DNA from: Clostridium sp. CAG:1219
GTDB taxonomy: Bacteria; Bacillota; Clostridia; TANB77; CAG-465
NCBI GenBank assembly: GCA_000433335.1
Contig: HF996752.1
Coordinates: forward strand, 6,019-16,360
Reading direction: 5' to 3'
DNA length: 10,342 nt
Part shown: in pieces, positions 1-7,234 of the stretch
Layout: each line of letters opens with the position of its first letter
Position numbering within the stretch: the stretch's first letter is position 1
Notes under the pieces: model-generated
Told to the model about the DNA's origin: nothing
The model's input: only the letters and a program-made list of their open reading frames with translations
Databases searched by the model: none
Made by a program: the position numbers and the translations under genes

Positions 1-906
1 TGCAAGCTCTAATATCTTCATACCCTCATCAATTTTTATTCTAAAAGGAAGGGTTGAGACAAACATTCCAAGAATTTGTTTTTCTTTAAAATTGCTTCTA
101 TTTAAAGTTGGCGTTCCAAAAATTATATCTGATTTACCAAGTATTCTATATGTATACACATAAAGAGCTGTCATAAATAGTACATATTGAGATATTTTAT
201 TTTCTTTGCAAAAGTCGCATATTTCTTGATTTAGTTTTTCATCCAATGTAAAAGAATATCTTCTGGCTTCATAATTATTGTCAGTCTCATCACTTTCTTT
301 ATATGATACAACTTCACTATAGTCTTTTAAATATTCTCTCCAGAATTCTTCATCTTTTATAAACTTTTCACTTAAAAAGTAGTTTTGTTCTTCTTTAGTA
401 TACTCGATATAACTAGGAGTTTTAATTTCATCTACTCCTTCATATAAAGATATAAACTGTTCAGCAAGTTTTGAAAAAGACCACGCATCTGCAATTACAT
501 GATGCATACTTACTAATATTTTCGCACTCTTTTCTGAAGTTTTTATAATTTCAAATCTATATAAATTAGTAGAATTATATCTTATTTCCTCACTGAAGAA
601 ATTTTTCTCCTCTTCTTTTATTTTTAATTCGTTATGCTCTTCTATTAGTTCAACATTAAATTTTTCAAATCCAAGCACACTTTGAAATGTCCTTAGCGAA
701 TCATCTTCTTCAATAGTGATTCTTAAAGAATCATTTCTTTTTACTATTTCATTTATACAAAAATTAGCTTTTTCATAATCAAAATCATCTTTTACACTTA
801 TAATCCCATGTATATTATTTGAGTGTCCTCTTCCAGTTACTTTCTCTGTCATTACTATGTTCATCTGATTTGGATTTAATGATAATTTTTCTAAACTCTG
901 TTTCAT
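1..906 (-). CDS. N-terminal part of a condensation-domain protein, probably a nonribosomal peptide synthetase (cut by window edge)
   Basis: The open frame reads 302 codons without a stop and runs off the left edge. By family knowledge, a condensation domain joins an upstream acyl or peptidyl group to an amino acid held on a carrier protein. Visible motifs are the catalytic HHxxxD (H135, H136, D140, in MHHVIADAWSF), a YIEYTKEEQ...FWREYL stretch near 166-192, and FGTPTLNR followed by ILGMFVSTLPFR (about 263-288), which match the later conserved C-domain motifs. The usual Gly after the Asp of HHxxxDG is Ala. The domain begins at the N-terminus, so it could be a starter unit that loads an acyl chain, or a stand-alone domain. 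Start 906 is preferred because a GGACGGTG ribosome-binding-like stretch precedes it and the promoter ends near 926. An in-frame ATG at 921 would leave almost no leader. Adenylation and carrier domains would lie outside the window. Confidence 0.85.
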   Translation of the reverse strand, partial: MKQSLEKLSLNPNQMNIVMTEKVTGRGHSNNIHGIISVKDDFDYEKANFCINEIVKRNDSLRITIEEDDSLRTFQSVLGFEKFNVELIEEHNELKIKEEEKNFFSEEIRYNSTNLYRFEIIKTSEKSAKILVSMHHVIADAWSFSKLAEQFISLYEGVDEIKTPSYIEYTKEEQNYFLSEKFIKDEEFWREYLKDYSEVVSYKESDETDNNYEARRYSFTLDEKLNQEICDFCKENKISQYVLFMTALYVYTYRILGKSDIIFGTPTLNRSNFKEKQILGMFVSTLPFRIKIDEGMKILELA

Positions 907-932
907 ATATACACCGTCCATAATATATTTTT

Positions 933-961
933 AGTATATCAAATACGACAAAAATATTCAA
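933..961 (-). promoter_or_regulatory. sigma-A promoter of the condensation-domain gene
   Basis: On the minus strand, -35 TTGAAT (961-956) and -10 TATACT (938-933) are separated by 17 bases. Transcription would start near 926, giving a leader of about 20 bases before the ATG at 906. It lies just after the rsmE terminator, so this gene should be a separate unit. Confidence 0.6.
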
Positions 962-975
962 TATTTTTAAATCAA

Positions 976-1009
976 ATAAAGAAAAAGAGTGACTTTTTTC
1001 ATCACCCTT
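976..1009 (-). terminator. Rho-independent terminator of rsmE
   Basis: On the minus strand the arms AAGGGTGA (1009-1002) and TCACTCTT (992-985) pair over 8 bp with one G-U, around a 9-base loop. A T-rich run (TTTCTTTATTT) follows. The rsmE stop codon TGA lies inside the first arm. Confidence 0.8.
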
Positions 1010-1733
1010 CCATTTCGTATAAAATTATAGTACAAGTTGAGATTGCAGCAGTTTCTGCTCTTAAAATTCTAGTTGAAATACTCACTTGCTCTGTATTTTT
1101 TAAGCTTGTTATAATTTCTGCCTCTTTTTCCATAAACCCACCCTCAGGTCCAATAATACAAGAAATTTTCATTTTAGAATCACATTTTTCTCTTAACACT
1201 TCTTTTAAGCTATTATGACTCTTTTCATAAGCAAATATATTTGTATCGTAATTTTTCAATTGTTTTATCATTTCATCAAATGTTAAAATGTTTTCAATAT
1301 TTACATTATCTGTTCTACCACATTGCTTACATGCCTCATCTACTATTTTAGAAAATTTTTGTAATTTTTTTGGGTAGTCTTTTTTATCTAGTTTTACTAC
1401 TACATTCTTTGAAAAAAATGGAACTATCTGTTTTACGCCAAGTTCAACAGCCTTTTGAATAACAAAATCCATTTTTTCACCTTTAAGATATGCAATAAAT
1501 AAGGTTAAATCAGCCTTTGCCTCTCCAAAAGATTTAGCATCCTCTTTTATTTTTACCTTTACAAAATCTTTTTTTATATCTAGTATCTCACAAATATATT
1601 TATTTATAATTATATTATCCCCAATTTTATGTCTAAGTACATTTATATGATGTGCTTCAGTGCCGCAAATAACACACACATTATCGCTTTCTTTTTTTAT
1701 ATCATTACTTTCTACTATAAATCTTCTTGCCAT
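1002..1733 (-). CDS. rsmE: 16S rRNA (uracil-1498-N3) methyltransferase RsmE
   Basis: RsmE is a SPOUT-fold enzyme that uses S-adenosylmethionine to methylate N3 of U1498 in 16S rRNA of the small ribosomal subunit. The 243-residue length is normal. An N-terminal PUA-like part (about 1-70, including the LRHKIGD stretch) precedes the methyltransferase domain. Family landmarks are KGEKMDFVIQKAVELGV (84-100), DEACKQCGR (132-140), the cofactor-knot motif IGPEGGF (194-200) and RILRAETA (222-229). The ATG at 1733 is preceded by a strong GGAGG four bases upstream. In many Firmicutes rsmE follows dnaJ and prmA in one transcript. Here it has its own promoter and terminator, no prmA is present, and a gene of unknown function separates it from dnaJ. 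Confidence 0.95.
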   Translation of the reverse strand: MARRFIVESNDIKKESDNVCVICGTEAHHINVLRHKIGDNIIINKYICEILDIKKDFVKVKIKEDAKSFGEAKADLTLFIAYLKGEKMDFVIQKAVELGVKQIVPFFSKNVVVKLDKKDYPKKLQKFSKIVDEACKQCGRTDNVNIENILTFDEMIKQLKNYDTNIFAYEKSHNSLKEVLREKCDSKMKISCIIGPEGGFMEKEAEIITSLKNTEQVSISTRILRAETAAISTCTIILYEMEG

Positions 1734-1759
1734 TATTCCTCCAAAAAAATTCTAAAAAA

Positions 1760-1788
1760 ATAATATCATAAATTTATCTTTATTTCAA
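1760..1788 (-). promoter_or_regulatory. sigma-A promoter of rsmE
   Basis: On the minus strand, -35 TTGAAA (1788-1783) and -10 TATTAT (1765-1760) have a 17-base spacer. The predicted start near 1753 leaves a leader of about 20 bases that contains the GGAGG site. It lies just downstream of the terminator of the preceding gene. Confidence 0.7.
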
Positions 1789-1792
1789 GACA

Positions 1793-1823
1793 TAAAAAGA
1801 GGTGAAACCAAAATAGTTTCACC
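1793..1823 (-). terminator. Rho-independent terminator of the 125-residue gene
   Basis: A perfect 8-bp stem, GGTGAAAC (1823-1816) with GTTTCACC (1808-1801) on the minus strand, encloses a 7-base loop and is followed by TCTTTTTA. It starts 8 bases after the stop codon of the gene ending at 1832. Confidence 0.85.
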
Positions 1824-1831
1824 AAAAAAAG

Positions 1832-2209
1832 TTATTCCCTTACTCCAGCAAACGAAAAAGAAAACACATTATTTTTGTCGCCACATGAAATTATATAGGC
1901 TGATGTATCACCTAAAATCATCTCGGAAAGTTCATTAACTGTACTTATCAATGAATCAAAGCTATTTACTTCATATTCTCGGTCAATTCCAAGATCATTT
2001 GAAAATAAAACTATATACTGACAATTTTTCAAATCAACTTTTCCTTCTGATTCTTCTTTAAATTTCATCTGAAAATTATTTAAAAAACTTTCCTGAAAAT
2101 TTTCATCGCTACCTTCGTAATCCAATTCAATGGAATCTAATAAAATTTTATTCTTCTTTGCTTTCTCTATTACCCGCCACATATTGGCAAAAATACGTTC
2201 AGTTTTCAT
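1832..2209 (-). CDS. Hypothetical acidic protein, 125 residues
   Basis: I do not recognise this family. The frame is supported by an AAGGAG ribosome binding site about 9 bases before the ATG at 2209, a full-consensus promoter upstream and a clean terminator just after the TAA. Together these make a complete one-gene unit. The protein is acidic and has no signal peptide or membrane segment, so it is probably cytosolic. The first 20 residues look helical and basic (MWRVIEKAKKNK). The middle (25-60) is rich in Asp, Glu and Asn. Strand-like hydrophobic runs follow (CQYIVLFSND, 63-72; SAYIISC, 103-109), ending in FSFSFAGVRE. This suggests a small alpha/beta fold, but that is inference. It occupies the place between dnaJ and rsmE where prmA often lies, yet shows no methyltransferase motif. 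No function is assigned. Confidence 0.8.
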   Translation of the reverse strand: MKTERIFANMWRVIEKAKKNKILLDSIELDYEGSDENFQESFLNNFQMKFKEESEGKVDLKNCQYIVLFSNDLGIDREYEVNSFDSLISTVNELSEMILGDTSAYIISCGDKNNVFSFSFAGVRE

Positions 2210-2244
2210 TTATGAAAACTCCTTTCTTATAAAATTACAATTTA

Positions 2245-2273
2245 ATTATACCACTTTTCTAATCAATTGTCAA
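2245..2273 (-). promoter_or_regulatory. Full-consensus sigma-A promoter of the 125-residue gene
   Basis: On the minus strand, TTGACA (2273-2268) and TATAAT (2250-2245) are separated by exactly 17 bases. A TGG directly before the -10 also makes it an extended -10. Transcription should start near 2238, about 28 bases before the ATG. Confidence 0.88.
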
Positions 2274-2289
2274 TTTTACATAATTTTTG

Positions 2290-2323
2290 AAAAAAAGATG
2301 TTAGATTGTATCCTAACATCTTT
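2290..2323 (-). terminator. Terminator of the hrcA-grpE-dnaK-dnaJ operon
   Basis: On the minus strand a perfect 11-bp stem, AAAGATGTTAG (2323-2313) with CTAACATCTTT (2304-2294), encloses an 8-base loop and continues into a run of seven T. It starts 9 bases after the dnaJ stop codon and is the strongest terminator in the window. Confidence 0.93.
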
Positions 2324-2332
2324 ACTTATATA

Positions 2333-3493
2333 TTATCTACCAAACAGGCCTCTTTTTTTTACATTTACCTCTTCGCCCATCTCAACTGCAAATTGCTTCA
2401 AAATTTCTCTTTGTTTATCGTTTAATCTTTTTGGAATATCAACATCGACAGTAAATTCAAGATTTCCTCTTTGTGTACTATGTATTCCTTTAATACCCTT
2501 ATCTCTAATCTTAAATTTAGTACCATTTTGAGTTCCTTCTGGTATTTGATATTCAATATCTCCTTCAAGTGTTGGTATTTTTATTTTTCCACCTATTACT
2601 AGTATAGTATAAGGCACCTTCACCTCACACATTATATCCATACCTTTTCTTGTAAATATCTTATGTGGAGATACATTAACAACTATAAATAAGTCACCAT
2701 TTTCTCCACCATGGCTTCCAACATCGCCTTCTTTACTTATACAAATAGCCTGGCCATTATCTATACCTGCTGGTATATTAATTTCAATTCTTTTATTTTT
2801 TCTTAGACTACCCTTTCCATAACATTTCTCACATGGTGTATTTATAACCTCACCAGTACCACTACATTTATCACAAGTTTTTACACTAGAGAAAGTCCCC
2901 ATTATCGTATTTTGAGTAAATTTAATTTTTCCTTTTCCGTTACACTTATCACACTTAACTTTTGAAGTTCCTGGTTTTGCACCACTTCCGTTACATACAT
3001 CACACTTTTCATTTTTGGTAATACTTATCTCTTTTTTTGCACCAAAAGCAGCCTCTTCAAATGTAATATTCATGTTATATCTAAGATCTGCACCCTTAGT
3101 AGGTCCTTGTTTTTTATTACCTGAAAATCCGCCAAAGCCACCACCAAAAACACTTCCTAAAATATCATCTAGATCTATGTCTATGCCAGATGCTCCGCCA
3201 AAGCCTGAAAAGTCAAATCCGCCAAAGCCACCATAGCCACCTGCTCCATTAAATCCAGCCTGTTCAAAGTTTGATCCAAATCTATCATACTGTGCTCTCT
3301 TAGTTTTATCCGAAAGCACACTATAAGCTTCATTTACCTCTTTAAATTTTGCTTCTGCTTCTGCTTTATTTCCACCGACATTAGCATCTGGATGATATTT
3401 TTTAGCAAGTTTTCTAAAAGCACTTTTAATCTCATCTTCGGTTGCATTTTTTGAAACACCAAGCACTTCATAGTAATCTTTAGACTCTGCCAC
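2333..3493 (-). CDS. dnaJ: Chaperone protein DnaJ (Hsp40)
   Basis: DnaJ brings unfolded clients to DnaK and stimulates its ATPase in the cytosol. All domains of a class I DnaJ are present in 386 residues. They are the J domain (about 6-71, with HPD at 34-36), a Gly/Phe-rich linker (about 73-126), four zinc-binding CxxCxGxG repeats starting at C164, C181, C207 and C221, and the C-terminal substrate-binding domains. All eight zinc cysteines are intact. The start codon is GTG at 3493, chosen because the protein begins [13 protein letters not shown] and a GGGGG ribosome binding site lies 8 bases upstream. It is the last gene of the heat-shock operon, 79 bases after dnaK, and is followed at once by a strong terminator. 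Expression should follow HrcA/CIRCE control, perhaps modulated by the hairpin upstream. Confidence 0.97.
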   Translation of the reverse strand: MAESKDYYEVLGVSKNATEDEIKSAFRKLAKKYHPDANVGGNKAEAEAKFKEVNEAYSVLSDKTKRAQYDRFGSNFEQAGFNGAGGYGGFGGFDFSGFGGASGIDIDLDDILGSVFGGGFGGFSGNKKQGPTKGADLRYNMNITFEEAAFGAKKEISITKNEKCDVCNGSGAKPGTSKVKCDKCNGKGKIKFTQNTIMGTFSSVKTCDKCSGTGEVINTPCEKCYGKGSLRKNKRIEINIPAGIDNGQAICISKEGDVGSHGGENGDLFIVVNVSPHKIFTRKGMDIMCEVKVPYTILVIGGKIKIPTLEGDIEYQIPEGTQNGTKFKIRDKGIKGIHSTQRGNLEFTVDVDIPKRLNDKQREILKQFAVEMGEEVNVKKRGLFGR

Positions 3494-3522
3494 TTGTTTT
3501 TCCCCCTATAAAATTTTATATT

Positions 3523-3559
3523 AAATTAAGGGCAGTAAATACATTTCCACCCTTAATTT
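3523..3559 (-). other. Long hairpin in the dnaK-dnaJ gap
   Basis: On the minus strand a perfect 10-bp stem, AAATTAAGGG (3559-3550) with CCCTTAATTT (3532-3523), encloses a 17-base loop. The stem can be extended by four A-T pairs past a one-base bulge. What follows is AT-rich but not a continuous T run, so it is not a standard terminator. It could stabilise the dnaK mRNA end, act as a processing site, or partly attenuate dnaJ. The role is inference. Confidence 0.6.
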
Positions 3560-3572
3560 TAATATTTAAATG

Positions 3573-5408
3573 TTATTTATTTTCTCCTTCGTCTTCAACT
3601 TTATAATCAGCATCATGTACTACATTATCATTTGCATTTCCAGCTGAAGCGTCTGCAGCACCTTCTCCTTGTGGAGCTGCTTGTTTATATAATTTTTCTG
3701 AAATTTCATAAAATACTTGTGTTAGTTTTTCAGATGCAGCTTTTATTGCATCATTATCTGTACCTTCAAGAGCTTTCTTTACATTTTCAACTTCAGCTTC
3801 TACTTTAGCTTTTTCTTCGTCTGAAATTTTTCCTTCAAGTTCTTTTAGAGTTTTTTCAGTATTATATACAAGTGAATCAGCATTATTTCTAATTTCAACT
3901 TCTTCTTTTTTCTTCTTATCTTCAGCAGCATGTGCCTCAGCTTCTTTTACTGCGTTTTGAATTTCTTCTTCAGTTAAGTTTGTACTTGCAGTAATAGCAA
4001 TTTTTTGTTCATTATTAGTTGCTAAATCTTTTGCACTAACATGTACTATACCATTTGCATCTATATCAAATGTTACTTCAATTTGTGGTACTCCACGTGG
4101 AGCTGGTGGAAGTCCTGTAAGAGAAAATCTACCAAGAGTTTTGTTATAAGATGCTATTTCTCTTTCACCTTGTAATACATGTACTTCAACTGATGTTTGA
4201 CCATCTGCTGCTGTACTAAATATTTGAGATTTTTTAGTTGGTATTGTTGTATTTCTATCAATTAATTTTGTAAACACGCCACCGTAAGTTTCAATACCAA
4301 GTGAAAGTGGAGTTACATCAAGTAATACTAAATCTTTAACTTCTCCTGTTAATACACCACCTTGAATTGCTGCACCAACTGCAACACATTCATCTGGGTT
4401 AATTCCCTTATATGGTTCTTTTCCTGTAATTCTTTTTACTGTTTCTTGTACAAGTGGAACACGAGTTGAACCACCAACAAGCAAAACTTTATCAATTTTA
4501 TCAAATGTAAGGCCAGAATCTTTCATAGCTTGATTTACTGGTTCTACTGTAGATTCTACAAGATCTGATATTAACTCTTCAAATTTAGAACGTGTTAGAG
4601 TAATATCTAAATGTTTTGGACCTGTTGAATCAGCAGTGATAAATGGTAAGTTAATTTGTGCTTGCATTACACCAGAAAGTTCTATTTTAGCTTTTTCTGC
4701 TGCCTCTTTAAGTCTTTGCATTGCCATATTGTCTGTTGAAAGATCAATTCCATTTTCTTTTTTGAATTCTGCAATTAAGAAATCAATAATTCTTTTATCG
4801 AAATCATCACCACCTAGTCTATTATTACCAGATGTAGCCATAACTTCAAATACACCATCTGCAATATCTAGTATAGATACATCAAAAGTACCACCACCAA
4901 GGTCATAAACCATAATTTTTTGTTCTGCATCTTTATCAAATCCATGTGCTAGAGATGCTGCTGTTGGTTCATTTATAATTCTTAGTACTTCAAGACCAGC
5001 TATTCTTCCTGCATCCTTTGTTGCTTGTCTTTGTGAATCACTAAAGTAAGCTGGAACAGTTATAACAGCTTGTGTTACTTTAGTTCCTAAATAATTTTCT
5101 GCATCTGTTTTTAGTTTTTGAAGAATCATAGCAGATATTTCTTGTGGTGTATACTCCTTATCATCTATTTTAACTTTTTTGTCTGTACCCATATCTCTTT
5201 TTATAGACATAACAGTTCTATCATGATTTGTTACTGCCTGTCTTTTTGCTACTTGACCTACAAGTCTTTCACCATTTTTTGCAAAAGCAACTATTGATGG
5301 AGTTGTTCTTGCACCTTCTGCATTAGGAATAACAATTGGTTCGCCATTTTCTATAACTGCAACACATGAGTTAGTTGTTCCTAAATCAATACCTATAACT
5401 TTTGACAT
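3573..5408 (-). CDS. dnaK: Chaperone protein DnaK (Hsp70)
   Basis: DnaK is the cytosolic ATP-dependent chaperone that binds and releases exposed hydrophobic peptides, with DnaJ and GrpE as partners. The 611 residues show the ATPase domain with the phosphate-binding [10 protein letters not shown] (5-14), INEPTAAS (145-152), [10 protein letters not shown] (169-178) and VGGSTR (311-316). The conserved interdomain linker VLLDVTPL (361-368) follows, then the peptide-binding domain with the TTIPTKKS and [10 protein letters not shown] stretches, then the helical lid with the disordered Gly/Ala/Asn/Asp-rich tail ending EDEGENK. The short length is usual for Firmicutes, whose DnaK lacks an insert found in proteobacterial proteins. 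An AGGGGG ribosome binding site lies about 7 bases before the ATG. The gene lies 105 bases after grpE, with no second CIRCE in the gap. Confidence 0.98.
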   Translation of the reverse strand: MSKVIGIDLGTTNSCVAVIENGEPIVIPNAEGARTTPSIVAFAKNGERLVGQVAKRQAVTNHDRTVMSIKRDMGTDKKVKIDDKEYTPQEISAMILQKLKTDAENYLGTKVTQAVITVPAYFSDSQRQATKDAGRIAGLEVLRIINEPTAASLAHGFDKDAEQKIMVYDLGGGTFDVSILDIADGVFEVMATSGNNRLGGDDFDKRIIDFLIAEFKKENGIDLSTDNMAMQRLKEAAEKAKIELSGVMQAQINLPFITADSTGPKHLDITLTRSKFEELISDLVESTVEPVNQAMKDSGLTFDKIDKVLLVGGSTRVPLVQETVKRITGKEPYKGINPDECVAVGAAIQGGVLTGEVKDLVLLDVTPLSLGIETYGGVFTKLIDRNTTIPTKKSQIFSTAADGQTSVEVHVLQGEREIASYNKTLGRFSLTGLPPAPRGVPQIEVTFDIDANGIVHVSAKDLATNNEQKIAITASTNLTEEEIQNAVKEAEAHAAEDKKKKEEVEIRNNADSLVYNTEKTLKELEGKISDEEKAKVEAEVENVKKALEGTDNDAIKAASEKLTQVFYEISEKLYKQAAPQGEGAADASAGNANDNVVHDADYKVEDEGENK

Positions 5409-5513
5409 AATATTACCCCCTAAAAAAACAAAGTTATTACAATATATATTATATACCTAAAAAATAATATTAAACTATTTTCAGATAATAACAGCAAATT
5501 TAATAAATAGTAA

Positions 5514-6065
5514 TTAATTAGCTACCTTAACCATAGTATGCCTTATTACTTTATCTTGATATTTATATCCACGTCTTAATACTTCAACTATTTCTTTTTC
5601 ACCATAGTTTTCATCTTCAACGTGCATTACAGCCTCGTGTAACTCTGGATTAAATGTTTTACCTTCAGCTTCAATTTCCTCAAGTCCAAGTTTTTTTAAT
5701 GTATCTTCAAATTGAGATTTTATCATCTCTATTCCATTTTTAAATGTTTCGTCCTCGCATTTATTTGAAAGTGCTTGATTAAAATTATCAAGTACAGGTA
5801 ATAAATCAGAAAGGACATCACACACAACTGAGCCATACATTAAATTCTTTTCTTTTAACATTCTTTTTTTGAAGTTATCAAATTCAGCCATATTTCTTTT
5901 TAGACTATCAAAGTATTCATCTGCTTTCTCTTTTTGAAGTTTTAAATCATCGTTTAGTTTTGCTATGTATTCATCTTTATTAATAATCTCTGCATCACTT
6001 CCCGTATCTTCCTTTATCTCCTCAATTTCTTCCTTAATTTCTTCAATTTCATCTTTTTTTTCCAT
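5514..6065 (-). CDS. grpE: Nucleotide exchange factor GrpE
   Basis: GrpE is a homodimer that releases ADP from DnaK. With the start at 6065 the protein has 183 residues. It has a charged N-terminus, a long coiled-coil helix (about 30-75, including FDNFKKR) and the C-terminal beta domain with the signature FNPELHEAVMHVEDEN and the ending KVIRHTMVKVAN. The start at 6065 is chosen over an in-frame ATG at 6092 because a perfect AGGAGG sits six bases before it. The longer form would add nine mainly basic residues inside hrcA with no better site. The gene overlaps the end of hrcA by 17 bases, so translation is probably coupled. Residues 6-19 are two exact copies of EIEEIKE, a heptad repeat extending the coiled coil. 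Confidence 0.95.
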   Translation of the reverse strand: MEKKDEIEEIKEEIEEIKEDTGSDAEIINKDEYIAKLNDDLKLQKEKADEYFDSLKRNMAEFDNFKKRMLKEKNLMYGSVVCDVLSDLLPVLDNFNQALSNKCEDETFKNGIEMIKSQFEDTLKKLGLEEIEAEGKTFNPELHEAVMHVEDENYGEKEIVEVLRRGYKYQDKVIRHTMVKVAN

Positions 6066-7092
6066 CTTCTTCCTCCTTAGATTTTTTTTCAAAAAAGCCC
6101 TTACATTTTTCGTTTATATATTTTAAAATTGAAACTGTTCTAGAATAATCTATACGCTTTGGACTAATAACTGAAATGCTCCCCTTTTTACCTTTATCAT
6201 CTTCAATATTTAAAGAAATTATTGAATAATCTTTAAGTAAAACTTCACTATTTTCTGAGCCTATCACAATTCCCAACTTTTCACTGTCTATTTTTTCCAC
6301 AATATTTTGTATTATATCTTTTGTAGATAGCATATTAACAAAGTTCTTAGCTCTATCGACATCCGAAAACTCTGGAAGCTCAAGTATAGATTCTACACCA
6401 GAATTCAACTTCTTGTTTTCTTTAGAAAATTCGTATTTTATACTATCACAAATTTCAGTTAAAACACTACCGAATCTTTTTAATTCCTTTGATATCACTT
6501 CATTTAATGCAACTTGCAATTTTTCAAATGGAGTGCCTCGTAAATTTTGATCCAAATGGTTTGTAAGCTCATCTATTATCTCCTCTGGAACCTCATCTGT
6601 GAGTTTTGCAAAACAATCCTTTACTGTTCCATTTTTTGAAAGTATAACTACAAGTAAAAGTTTATCAGAAATTTTTAAAACTTTAATGTGTTCTAAAACA
6701 TCTTTATTTTTTTCCAGTGATAATACAGTTGGTCTTAAAAGAAGTTTTGATATAACACCTGCAGCTTCTTGTAAAAGTTTTTCAGTATCTCCATATCCTG
6801 ATATATTATTATCTATATAATTCATATCTACCATAGATAACTGATTCTCTTTCATAAGATTATCTACATAATATCTATAACCTTTTGTAGATGGTATTCT
6901 TCCAGCAGAAACATGTGGTTGTTCAAGATATCCTTCATTTTCCAGTATTTTCATTTCATTTCTAATTGTAGCAGAACTGTATTCTAAATTATGTTTATCT
7001 ACGATTGTTTTAGAACCAACTGGTTCTGCTGATAAAATATAATCTTCAACTACTGAATAAAGTATTTTTTTCTTTCTTTCATCTAATTCCAT
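6049..7092 (-). CDS. hrcA: Heat-inducible transcription repressor HrcA
   Basis: HrcA is the DNA-binding repressor that holds CIRCE-controlled chaperone genes off and is released on heat stress. The 347-residue length is typical. The N-terminal winged helix-turn-helix (about 1-75) carries the family signature SATIRNEM (40-47), followed by LENEGYLEQPHVSAGRIPS and TKGYRYYVDNLM. The middle and C-terminal parts match the GAF-like and dimerisation region, with a near-terminal HrcA-type SVISPKRIDYSRTVSILKYI stretch. It is the first gene of its operon. The ATG at 7092 has AGGTGA just upstream, touching the end of the CIRCE operator, so HrcA binding covers the beginning of its own message region. No hemN-type gene lies upstream, unlike in many Firmicutes. 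Confidence 0.97.
   Translation of the reverse strand: MELDERKKKILYSVVEDYILSAEPVGSKTIVDKHNLEYSSATIRNEMKILENEGYLEQPHVSAGRIPSTKGYRYYVDNLMKENQLSMVDMNYIDNNISGYGDTEKLLQEAAGVISKLLLRPTVLSLEKNKDVLEHIKVLKISDKLLLVVILSKNGTVKDCFAKLTDEVPEEIIDELTNHLDQNLRGTPFEKLQVALNEVISKELKRFGSVLTEICDSIKYEFSKENKKLNSGVESILELPEFSDVDRAKNFVNMLSTKDIIQNIVEKIDSEKLGIVIGSENSEVLLKDYSIISLNIEDDKGKKGSISVISPKRIDYSRTVSILKYINEKCKGFFEKKSKEEEDGKKR
6072..6077 (-). promoter_or_regulatory. Ribosome binding site that fixes the grpE start
   Basis: A perfect AGGAGG on the minus strand (6077-6072) lies six bases before the ATG at 6065 and inside the last codons of hrcA. It decides between two in-frame ATG codons and implies that grpE is read from within the hrcA coding region. 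Confidence 0.85.
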
Positions 7093-7102
7093 TTTATCAC
7101 CT

Positions 7103-7129
7103 TTAGCACTTCAAATGTTCGAGTGCTAA
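7103..7129 (-). promoter_or_regulatory. CIRCE operator (HrcA binding site)
   Basis: This is an inverted repeat of 9 bases, a 9-base spacer and 9 bases. In the operon direction the arms are TTAGCACTC and AAGTGCTAA, against the canonical GAGTGCTAA for the second arm, so there is one mismatch. It starts a few bases after the predicted transcription start and ends 10 bases before the hrcA ATG. It is the only CIRCE found in the window. Confidence 0.96.
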
Positions 7130-7140
7130 TTTCGATATAT

Positions 7141-7169
7141 ATAATACATCCATTAAATTAAATTGTCAA
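7141..7169 (-). promoter_or_regulatory. sigma-A promoter of the heat-shock operon
   Basis: On the minus strand, TTGACA (7169-7164) and TATTAT (7146-7141) have a 17-base spacer. The expected start near 7134 puts CIRCE at about +5 to +31, the usual layout for HrcA repression. Confidence 0.9.
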
Positions 7170-7190
7170 TAGTTTTTTGCTATATTTTAT

Positions 7191-7223
7191 AAAAAAATAA
7201 AAAATCTCCCAAAAATTGAGAGA
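7191..7223 (-). terminator. Rho-independent terminator of the 161-residue gene
   Basis: On the minus strand TCTCTC (7223-7218) pairs with GGGAGA (7210-7205), with one G-U, around a 7-base loop. A long T-rich run (TTTTATTTTTTT) follows. It starts 11 bases after the stop codon of the gene ending at 7235 and separates it from the hrcA promoter. A shorter T run on the other side could let it work weakly in both directions. Confidence 0.85.
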
Positions 7224-7234
7224 CTTTTTTAAAA

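Noticed and set aside
907..921. Upstream in-frame ATG at 921 for the condensation gene
   Set aside because: The predicted transcription start near 926 would leave almost no leader and there is no ribosome binding site before it. The GGACGGTG stretch serves the ATG at 906.
2130..2531. Plus-strand open frame of 133 codons across the dnaJ terminator
   Set aside because: It runs antisense through the end of dnaJ, the terminator and the start of the 125-residue gene. It has no ribosome binding site, and its composition is what the AT-rich complement would give.
3523..3559. Terminator between dnaK and dnaJ
   Set aside because: The stem is good but the loop is long and no continuous T run follows, so I list it as a hairpin of unknown role.
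5469..5497. Possible internal promoter before dnaK (TTGCTG, 17 bases, TTTAAT)
   Set aside because: The -35 matches only half of the consensus, and AT-rich gaps produce such pairs by chance. No CIRCE is present. RNA 5' mapping would decide.
6066..6092. Upstream ATG of grpE at 6092
   Set aside because: The perfect AGGAGG six bases before 6065 fits the inner start. The longer form would put that site inside its own coding sequence.
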